From: Deltaproteobacteria bacterium
GTDB taxonomy: Bacteria; Myxococcota_C; UBA6777
Length of the DNA stretch: 64,000 nt
Reading direction: 5' to 3'
Assembly: GCA_006226375.1 (NCBI GenBank)
Contig: SBHC01000028.1
Span: forward strand, 1 to 64,000
Shown here: one piece after another, positions 52,781-59,618 of the stretch
Numbering within the stretch: the first letter of the stretch is position 1
Layout of the letters: every line of letters starts with the position of its first letter
Notes under the pieces: model-generated
Told to the model about the DNA's origin: nothing
What the model saw: the letters and a program-made list of their open reading frames with translations, nothing else
The model's database searches: none
Translations under genes and position numbers: made by a program

Positions 52781-54348
52781 ATATCTTAATTGAAGGAGCC
52801 GAAGTCTTCGATGGAGAAGGTGGTGAAGGAAAAAGAACGTCGGTGGGCATTGTGGGCGACCGAATCGCCTACATCGGTCCTGCCTTGGGAGCCCAAGCTG
52901 CCAAAGTGTGGGTCAATGGCAAAGGCTGCTTGCTTAGCCCAGGTTTCATCGACTCCCATGCCTCCACTGGATTAAACTACCTCCGAGAGCATGCCGCTGA
53001 TCATAAGATTTATCAGGGCGTCACACTGGAGCTGATAGGTAACTGCGGAACCTCGACAGCTCCCATTGGTCCCAGGCTTCAAGCCACGATGGAGCAAAAA
53101 GCCGAACAAATTGGCTTTGCATTCAATTGGTCTTCGCTTCGCTCATACTTTGAGCAAGTGGAAAGCGTAGGGTTGCCGATTAACCTCGCGACATTGGTGG
53201 GGCACTCCACCCTGCGAGCCGGCTTTTTGGAGCATTGGAAAGACCCAAAAAGCCATGAATTCCAGGCCATGTGCTCTGCATTGAAAGAAGGAATGCAGCA
53301 GGGAGCCTTGGGTTTCAGTACAGGCTTAATCTACCCCCCAGGCTGCTTTGCCGATACCCAAGAACTCATAGAGTTAGCCACCATCGTAAAGAATATGGGA
53401 GGCTTCTACGCCAGCCATATCCGCGATGAACGAACGGAGGTGGTGAACGCAGTCGAAGAAGCTCTGCTCATCGGAAGAGCGTCAGGAATCCCTGTTCTCA
53501 TAAGTCACCTGAAAGCTGCGGACAAACACAATTGGGGAAAGGTCCCCTTGCTGTTGAAGATGATCGAAGACTACCAAACCGAGACCCACAACCGAGCAGC
53601 CGTCGATGTCTATCCTTACACTGCGGTTTCGACCAAGCTTCGAGCTTTTTTCCCAAAGGAGCTACTCCAAGACGGCCTGGAAGCGATCACCGAAAAATTA
53701 CGACAAGAATCCTGTCGCACTCAATCCCACCAATGGTTCCGACATCGACAGATTGATTTCGCATCCATGTGGGTGCTCTCGGATGATGACAACAACGGCC
53801 GTAGCCTTGTCGATATCGCCACCCTCCAGAACTGTTTGCCAGAGGAAGCGGCGTGCCGACTGGTCGAAGAACATCATGACACCTGGATCATCTACGACTG
53901 CATCTCCGAACAGGACATGGACGCAGCCATACTGTGGAAAGACTCTATGATCTGTTCTGACTCATGGAGCTATCCCGTCAACGCTAAAACAACCATCGGC
54001 AAGCCCCACCCACGGACGTTTGGGGCTTTCAGCCGTTTTTTGGAACGCTATGTTTTCCAAACCCCTCGGTTGAGCTATGGTGATGCGATTCGTAAAATCA
54101 CATCCATACCGGCTGACTTCCTCGGCATCCCTCATCGAGGACGTATCCGAAAAGGACACTTCGCTGACTTGTTGCTCATGAACCCCAACACATTTGCCGA
54201 CCGAGCAACATACAAGGACCCCATGCAATATTCAGAAGGGGTCGAGTTTCTATGGATCAACGGTCGACCTGTTGTGGAACATGGAGAGTTAAATCATGAC
54301 AAGCACGGACGAGTCATTGTCCCAGAACAGCTCCATCACCATTCGTGA
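52771..54348 (+). CDS. Amidohydrolase of the N-acyl-D-amino-acid deacylase family with altered HxH motif
   Basis: A 525-aa TIM-barrel amidohydrolase resembling D-aminoacylase. Family landmarks are SPGFIDSHAST, YQGVTLELIGNCGTS (the bridging-Cys loop), GFYASHIRDE and PVLISHLKAADKHNWGK (two zinc histidines), MICSDSW with the catalytic Asp, and PADFLGIPHRGRIRKGHFADLLLMNP at the end. One position is wrong: the usual HxH after PGFID reads H-A-S, so one metal-binding His is missing. The frame is otherwise open and of normal length. It sits between a broken racemase gene and a truncated GNAT gene, overlapping both, and activity is doubtful. Confidence 0.78.
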   Translation: MLLDILIEGAEVFDGEGGEGKRTSVGIVGDRIAYIGPALGAQAAKVWVNGKGCLLSPGFIDSHASTGLNYLREHAADHKIYQGVTLELIGNCGTSTAPIGPRLQATMEQKAEQIGFAFNWSSLRSYFEQVESVGLPINLATLVGHSTLRAGFLEHWKDPKSHEFQAMCSALKEGMQQGALGFSTGLIYPPGCFADTQELIELATIVKNMGGFYASHIRDERTEVVNAVEEALLIGRASGIPVLISHLKAADKHNWGKVPLLLKMIEDYQTETHNRAAVDVYPYTAVSTKLRAFFPKELLQDGLEAITEKLRQESCRTQSHQWFRHRQIDFASMWVLSDDDNNGRSLVDIATLQNCLPEEAACRLVEEHHDTWIIYDCISEQDMDAAILWKDSMICSDSWSYPVNAKTTIGKPHPRTFGAFSRFLERYVFQTPRLSYGDAIRKITSIPADFLGIPHRGRIRKGHFADLLLMNPNTFADRATYKDPMQYSEGVEFLWINGRPVVEHGELNHDKHGRVIVPEQLHHHS

Positions 54349-54694
54349 TTGCACCCTTAAGGACGCGAGCACAATCGCTGGCATCTACAACGACTACGTT
54401 CATTCAGGTGGGAGCACGATGGACACTGAGGAGAAATCAAACTCCGATATCGAAGCACAAATTCAAAAGTTTTCAGACCGGGAAACCATCCTTGTGTTGG
54501 AGAAAGAAGGGACCTTTCTGGGATGGGGCATCATCAAACAATACAGTGACCGAGTGGGTTATCGATTTTGTTGTGAGACCTCCGTGTATGTCCTGGTCCA
54601 TGAGAGGAAACGAAGGACCCTTTATCACTCCCGTCTCTTCAAAAAACTCCACTTGATCAGGGTAAAAGTTCTGAATCAGCTCTCGGGTCATTAG
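54296..54694 (+). pseudogene. Truncated GNAT N-acetyltransferase
   Basis: The frame starts with ATG 54296 (GGAGAG nine bases upstream) inside the end of the deacylase gene. It encodes the first half of a phosphinothricin-acetyltransferase-like GNAT protein: ITIRDCTLKDASTIAGIYNDYV, FLGWGIIKQYSDRVGYRFCCETSVYV. In intact relatives SVYV is followed by a P-loop-like acetyl-CoA motif (RGxGxG/A). Here homology stops near 54605 and unrelated residues (LVHERKRRTLYHS) follow. The sequence beyond that point belongs to a gene on the opposite strand, so the gene looks cut by a rearrangement. No function is expected. Confidence 0.72.
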
Positions 54695-55198
54695 CTGAAA
54701 AGGTTCGTTGGTTCGCCCGGGATAAGGATGCACCATGGGGAAGTGCTTCCCAAGAATATACGAGGAGAGAGGGTTCACGTTGGGGGTAAACAAAAACGTA
54801 TGGGTCTGCCGATATCGCTTCGGCTTCCTCAGGTGAAACCGAACCATGGACTTGGGAACAAAAAGATAAACAGTGAATTGTCCCGCGTACTGGGAAATGG
54901 TCCCTCCACCTCCCATAGTCAGGAGGACGTTGGCCGGCCTGCCTTTTAGAGGATCAAACAACATCATCTCAAAGACAAACAATATCGAATGACCGACCAA
55001 CTCATCACCATCAATATACTGCTCCGTCCGAAAAAACACTGCATTCTCGCGAGAGCGATATCTTGCATGCAAAGGTCGCCCAAACAACTTCAGATGCATC
55101 GGATCAGCCATTTCCAACCAGGTTGAAAACTGTTGGGGAGAAAGCGCCAGCAAGTCCAGGCTCTTTTTTTTCAGGTTCAAGTTTCCGTTCTCCTCCAT
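54473..55198 (-). CDS. Unrecognised protein, 3' end probably fused to antisense GNAT sequence
   Basis: A 241-aa frame whose ATG at 55198 has GAGG seven bases upstream. Residues 1 to about 195 look like a real protein (FSTWLEMADPMHLKLFGRPLHARYRS; HTFLFTPNVNPLSSYILGKHFP) with weak resemblance to unnamed GNAT-fold proteins. The last about 45 residues (after about FPLMDQ) are encoded by the complement of the truncated GNAT gene, so the true C-terminus is likely lost or replaced at the junction near 54605. The cysteine-dioxygenase-like pseudogene lies just upstream on the same strand. The function is unknown. Confidence 0.45.
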   Translation of the reverse strand: MEENGNLNLKKKSLDLLALSPQQFSTWLEMADPMHLKLFGRPLHARYRSRENAVFFRTEQYIDGDELVGHSILFVFEMMLFDPLKGRPANVLLTMGGGGTISQYAGQFTVYLFVPKSMVRFHLRKPKRYRQTHTFLFTPNVNPLSSYILGKHFPMVHPYPGRTNEPFQLMTRELIQNFYPDQVEFFEETGVIKGPSFPLMDQDIHGGLTTKSITHSVTVLFDDAPSQKGPFFLQHKDGFPV

Positions 55199-55316
55199 CG
55201 AAGACCTCGATACAATCATCGTAGAAAGAAGCCTCTCCTTTGCAAGTGATAGCCGACCCCAACAACCCAAAGTGCTGGGCCGTCCGCTCACAACGACGTG
55301 GGCAAAACACTCACCG

Positions 55317-56200
55317 CTAGGACAAGTTGAGGTGAGCCTCCGCCAAAGCGGACTCGGCCACGCTGGCTTCCCTTAACAGCAGCTGCCAAGCCTTTCCCTC
55401 GACGCTCTCACCTTCACTGGCCAGAAGATGTGCCTTTTTCTGGGGAAGCCTCTCCAATAAAATGACCAACTCAACGAAGAGCCTGTTGGCTTTTTGGTAG
55501 TATTCTTCCTTGTTGCTGGCATGTGGTAGCAACCGAATGATTCTCTTGAGCATCTCCGCGTGATGGCGCAGGAGTGTTGGATAATCAGCCTGAATGCTGT
55601 CCCCGCGATGAGAGACTTGGGATGCAGGCAGGCAAAAAAAGACCCCTCCGTCGGTGTACTGGATGCGCTTTTCCCAAAGGTCAAAAATACGGGCATCAAC
55701 CGTAATTGCAACCTGGTTGTCGTAGGTTCCATACAAGTGCAAGGAGCAAAACGCTGGGGCATCCACATTTGATGGATAAAGTCATGAGAGACAGGAAACA
55801 CACTCCCTTCTGGAAAGGACTGGCGGGAGCAGGACTGGCGGGAGCAGGTTCGTAGGGTGCCATTCTGCTGAATGAACACAGCATGCTCCGCTTCTCCAAA
55901 GCTTTTAACCGCACCCCACTGAGCAGCCCCATGGTCATGGATGGCGCTAAAGTCGCCAGGAACCCATGACATGAGCATTCACTCAAAAAACTCCCCGTGG
56001 TAGATAAGCTTCCGACCGTAGCTATCCATTGGAGAATGAGAAAAGTCTGCCCACACCGCAACGTCTTCTGAGGAGACCTGCGCTTCCAACATCAGCTCTT
56101 TGGCTTTCTTCGGATCCATGCACGCTTTGTTGTGTTCCACAAGCCGAAGAAGATGTTGGATCGAAGAAGGCAAATCTTCCCGATGTGGCGAATGTTTCAT
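55317..56200 (-). pseudogene. Decayed cysteine-dioxygenase-like cupin gene: in-frame TGA and frameshift
   Basis: Read on the minus strand: 73 codons (MKHSPHREDLPSS through YGRKLIYHGEFFE), then an in-frame TGA at 55979-55981, then the same frame continues MLMSWVPGDFSAIHDHGAAQWGAVKSF, the cupin iron-binding HxH of the cysteine dioxygenase family. It runs on to GSVFPVSHDFIHQ. Near 55755-55775 the frame shifts and continues VDAPAFCSLHLYGTYDNQ (third His ligand) to a normal-looking helical C-terminus ending at 55317. A 15-base tandem duplication at 55818-55847 adds five residues. Three separate lesions in one gene mark it as a pseudogene. Confidence 0.8.
55818..55847 (-). repeat. 15-bp tandem duplication
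   Basis: Two adjacent copies of GGACTGGCGGGAGCA, which on the minus strand repeat the residues CSRQS within the cysteine-dioxygenase-like pseudogene. Confidence 0.85.
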
Positions 56201-56770
56201 ATCAACCTACCCACTCTGTTTAAGTCTCTCCTTGCGAAGCCCCTCTCCACACATAGAAACAAGCACTTGCTCTCTCTTCAAAAGGGTCGCTATGGAACAA
56301 ACGAAAACTCACAGAGGACCGAGATTCCAACGAGGTGACGTCCCATTTGACTTGGACTTAAAACAACGCAACGAAAGATGAAAGATACATCGCGACCATT
56401 CAAGCATGAGTTATGCCACAGAAGCAAAGTACAACCAAAGCTCTATAAATTTTTACAGATGTGCTCTAAAACTCGTCATAGTAGGTGCCAATCAACGAGG
56501 GAACTCAAAAGCGAGGAACCAGAGGGAAAGAGTCAGGAAGTAGAGAGAAGTAGATCAGGAAAACATCCGGTGAATGCAGACTTTGGAGGCCAACTTGTTT
56601 GGATCAGCATACAGGGATACGTTTACGGTGGGTAGGGAATACAACTCTCCGATGAGAGAACTCAGCTCTCCATTCAGAGAAAAGAGCGACGTCACTCTCC
56701 ATTTGGAGACTTCAAGAGCAAACCAACAACAAGGGTTCCCACGAAGTGACGGAACTCCAATCCGGTGGGA
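56201..56770. other. 570-bp region without recognisable gene
   Basis: Short frames on both strands have no ribosome binding site and no family resemblance. The stretch carries the near-repeat TTCCAACGAGGTGACG / TTCCCACGAAGTGACG (about 56325 and 56736) and two copies of CTCTCCATT (about 56668 and 56695). Base use is more A-rich than in neighbouring genes. It may be the remains of further lost genes. Confidence 0.45.
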
Positions 56771-56794
56771 TTACAAGACGTCGCTGAGTTCCGT
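56749..56794. other. Nested inverted repeat at the 3' end of the sigma factor gene
   Basis: ACGGAACTC (56749-56757) and GAGTTCCGT (56786-56794) are perfect complements. Between them AATCC-GGTG-GGATT forms a second small hairpin. The structure spans the stop codon of the sigma factor gene; no T tract follows. It may be a 3' stabilising structure or a weak terminator. Confidence 0.45.
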
Positions 56795-57544
56795 GTGATC
56801 AAAGCCGAGGGTGGATTTAAGAGCCGAGCAAGCTTTCCTGTGGATTTGGCAGATACGCGATTCACTGAGTCCAAGAAGTTCGCCAATCTTGCGCATGGTG
56901 AGCTCTTCAAAGTAGTACAAACGAAGAATCATGCGCTCGCGCTCGGGGAGCGACTCAAGGGCGTCTCTGACCTTCTCACGAAGCTCGTTTTTGCGCGTTT
57001 GGTCGTAGGGGTTGGGTTCACCGCCAGACTTGGCAGGGTGCTGATCCGAGCTGATTTCAATCGAATCCACTTCCAAGAAGTGCATGGGCTGCACTTGCTG
57101 ACGCATCTGTTCCACTTCTTCCACGCTGACCTGCATGGCTGAGGCGATTTCGATGGTGGTTGGTGTCGCACCCAGACGATGCTCCAGTTGCTTTTTGACT
57201 TCTTGGTACTTCTTGGCCTTGCGTCGCATCCCTCGGGAAAAGAGGTCGTTACGACGAAGTTCATCGAGGACGGCACCGCGGATTCGGATTTCAGCGTATT
57301 GAGTGAAAGACAAAGCTCCAGGCTGGTATCGGTCCAAAGCATCGATCAAGCCCAAGACCCCAACCGCAAGCATGTCTTGCTCTTCCACAATCGGCGGGAA
57401 TCGCATCATAAGGCGGCCCACAACCTTGCGAAGAAGAGGAAGATACTTTTCCACCTCAGAATTCCGCGCTGCAATCGATGCAGCGGAAGGCGTGGAGGAG
57501 GATGCTTCCATTGACGAAGAATTTGTCGGTTGGTGTTCTGACAT
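56771..57544 (-). CDS. FliA/WhiG-family (sigma28-type) sigma factor
   Basis: A 257-aa sigma factor. Region 2 includes EKYLPLLRKVVGRLMMRFPPIVEEQDMLAVGVLGLIDALDRYQP and FTQYAEIRIRGAVLDELRRNDLFSRGMRRKAKKY, typical of FliA/WhiG. Region 3 has LGATPTTIEIASAMQVSVEEVEQM, and region 4 is ALESLPERERMILRLYYFEELTMRKIGELLGLSESRICQIHRKA. Such factors direct motility or development genes. No flagellar gene is in the window apart from the FlhA/SctV homologue 27 kb away, so the regulon is unknown. A Ser/Thr-rich 25-residue extension precedes region 2. The ribosome binding site is weak. Confidence 0.92.
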   Translation of the reverse strand: MSEHQPTNSSSMEASSSTPSAASIAARNSEVEKYLPLLRKVVGRLMMRFPPIVEEQDMLAVGVLGLIDALDRYQPGALSFTQYAEIRIRGAVLDELRRNDLFSRGMRRKAKKYQEVKKQLEHRLGATPTTIEIASAMQVSVEEVEQMRQQVQPMHFLEVDSIEISSDQHPAKSGGEPNPYDQTRKNELREKVRDALESLPERERMILRLYYFEELTMRKIGELLGLSESRICQIHRKACSALKSTLGFDHTELSDVL

Positions 57545-57608
57545 CTTACACTAATTGCCACTAAGACAAGTTGTTCCCATTTGCTCCCAACAACAAACAG
57601 GAAAGTGG

Positions 57609-58601
57609 ATGATCAAAAAAGCAATGGTTCTGTCAGCAGGTTTGGGGACTCGATTACGACCGCTCACCGATCATAGGCCTAAGCCATTGGTTCCGATCCT
57701 TAACACGCCCTTGTTGGAACACCACCTCCAACAACTCACTTTGTTGGGGGTGGAAGAGGTAGTCATTAATCTACACCATCTTGCGGATCAGATCCAACAC
57801 CATATTCAAGACGGAAGCCGCTGGAACTTGCAAGTGCATTATTCCTTTGAACAACCGAAGGTGTTGGGCACTGGAGGTGGGATCGCTGCTGTCGAAGAAC
57901 ACTTCAAAAACGAAGAAGCCTTCTTGGTGATCAACGGGGATATCTTCCACCAGATCAACCTACAGGAAGCCTTGCAGCATCATAAGGAATCTGGTGCGGT
58001 TGCCACCCTTCTGGTTCGTGAACATCCAGGAGACCCCAAAGTCGGCTCTGTGGATGTCGACGATCATGGGTGGATTCGCAGGGTCCCTGAGATGCCTCAA
58101 CGCGAATCATTATACAAGCGAATGTACACCGGGATGCAAATTCTCACCCCGCAAATCTTCCCATACCTTCGGGAGCTTCCTCCCCCACCTAGCTGCATCC
58201 TCCGGACAGGGTACCGGCGAATGCTCGAAGATGGACACCCAGTTGCCTCGTTTCATGTGCAGGATTCGTTTTGGAAAGACATCGGTAATCCCCAAAGTTA
58301 TCTCCAATCCCAGTGGGATGCCATCGACAACAACCCATCGCTCGCAACCCACAACGATTTGGATCCGTTGAAGATTGTGGAGCCTGTCCTCTTGGGCAAG
58401 AACATACAAGCAGAGCCAGGAACCCAAGTGGGTCCCTATGTGATCATTGGCGACAATTGCAAATTGGGCAAGGGCTCGGTGATTCAACATAGCGTGGTGT
58501 GGGATCACACACATGTAGCAGAAAATACAGTGTGGGATGGGGTGATCGCATGGGACGAAACCGTCGTAGCGACGGGCAGATCAGATGAAGAACAAAGGTA
58601 G
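57609..58601 (+). CDS. Sugar-nucleotidyltransferase (mannose-1-phosphate guanylyltransferase-like)
   Basis: A 330-aa nucleotidyltransferase. AMVLSAGLGTRLRPLTDHRPKPLVPILNTPLLEH is the NTP-binding motif with the catalytic Arg and Lys, VLGTGGGIAAVE is a substrate loop and FLVINGDIF holds the Mg-binding Asp. The C-terminal part has a short left-handed beta-helix (VGPYVIIGDNCKLGKGSVIQHSVVWDHTHVAENTVWDGVI). It would activate a sugar-1-phosphate to NDP-sugar for glycan synthesis; the combination is typical of ManC/MurU-like enzymes. The exact sugar is uncertain. ATG 57609 follows AGGAAAG closely. It is divergent from the sigma factor gene, 64 bases apart. Confidence 0.85.
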   Translation: MIKKAMVLSAGLGTRLRPLTDHRPKPLVPILNTPLLEHHLQQLTLLGVEEVVINLHHLADQIQHHIQDGSRWNLQVHYSFEQPKVLGTGGGIAAVEEHFKNEEAFLVINGDIFHQINLQEALQHHKESGAVATLLVREHPGDPKVGSVDVDDHGWIRRVPEMPQRESLYKRMYTGMQILTPQIFPYLRELPPPPSCILRTGYRRMLEDGHPVASFHVQDSFWKDIGNPQSYLQSQWDAIDNNPSLATHNDLDPLKIVEPVLLGKNIQAEPGTQVGPYVIIGDNCKLGKGSVIQHSVVWDHTHVAENTVWDGVIAWDETVVATGRSDEEQR

Positions 58602-58616
58602 GCAAGAAGCAAGGCT

Positions 58617-59387
58617 TTATTCGAGGGCTTCGACCAACATGACCGTGATGTTGTCGTTGCCACCGTTTGCGTTGGCTTCGTCGATAAGTTTCTGACAGGC
58701 CTTATCGAGATCACTTCGGTAGTTCGTAACGATTTTGGCCATTTCAGGGTCTGTCACCAAACCAGAAAGCCCATCCGAGCAAAGCAAAAACAGATCACCG
58801 GGTTCCACGTCTACTTTGCAAAGATCAACCTCAACTGAATGCTTCATACCCAGCGCTCGGACGATCACGTTCTTGTGAGGAAAGTTCTCGATTTCTTCGG
58901 GAGTCAGGGGTTTGATCTTCATGTAGTCGTTGAGCAGAGAGTGGTCTTCCGTCATCTGGGTGAATTCTCCCTGACGAAGACGATACACCCGGCTGTCGCC
59001 CACGTGTGCGATGTAGGCTACGTCGTCGAGAACCGAAACCACAACCAAGGTGGTTCCCATTCCCTTTTGACGCATGTCTTTCTGGGCTCGTTCGTAGATA
59101 AGCTTGTTGGATAGTTTGACCGCAACGGACAGACGATTCTCTTCGTAGGAAAGAGACTTGTCCATCTTAAAGGGCCAGGTTCGTTCTCGATCGCGAGCCG
59201 TCTCTTCAAAGAAACGACCCAGCGTTTCCACAGCAATCTGGCTGGCGACTTCACCACAGGCGTGACCGCCCATTCCATCCGCGACGGAATATATGCCGTG
59301 AAGCGGACTCAAGTACAGATTGTCTTCGTTGGCTTTTCGCTTTCGACCTACATCCGTGAGACCGGCGGCACGTAATTTAAGCGGCAT
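58617..59387 (-). CDS. PP2C-family serine/threonine protein phosphatase
   Basis: A 256-aa metal-dependent phosphatase. Motifs in order are DVGRKRKANEDNL, YSVADGMGGHACGEVAS (the DGMGG metal motif), GMGTTLVVVSVLDDVAYIAHVGDSRVYRLR, LFLLCSDGLSGLVTD and NGGNDNITVMLV. It should counter Hanks-type serine/threonine kinases, which are abundant in Myxococcota but not present here. ATG 59387 is preferred over the longer frame because GAGGGAG lies upstream and family similarity starts immediately after. It converges with the nucleotidyltransferase gene and is divergent from the PATAN-J-TPR gene. Confidence 0.93.
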   Translation of the reverse strand: MPLKLRAAGLTDVGRKRKANEDNLYLSPLHGIYSVADGMGGHACGEVASQIAVETLGRFFEETARDRERTWPFKMDKSLSYEENRLSVAVKLSNKLIYERAQKDMRQKGMGTTLVVVSVLDDVAYIAHVGDSRVYRLRQGEFTQMTEDHSLLNDYMKIKPLTPEEIENFPHKNVIVRALGMKHSVEVDLCKVDVEPGDLFLLCSDGLSGLVTDPEMAKIVTNYRSDLDKACQKLIDEANANGGNDNITVMLVEALE

Positions 59388-59618
59388 GGCCTTGCTTCTC
59401 CCTCGTAAACTCCGCAGTGGTAAAGGCAAATGGTGGCCAGTGACATGACCATGGGGTTCGTGAGTGGCGATTATAGCGATTTCCGACCTCTGGGACAACA
59501 GGTTGACAAACCCCAAACAAAATTGGTCGCAGAACGGTTGTCAGGGTCAACAACCCATGATAGCCTAGAACCTTGAGTATACAACCTCGAATTTGTAGTA
59601 ACATGTGAGCAATCCGAC

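Noticed and set aside
55979-55981. In-frame TGA as a selenocysteine codon
   Set aside because: The gene has a second frameshift and a duplication, no SECIS-like hairpin is apparent just downstream, and no selenoprotein context is seen.
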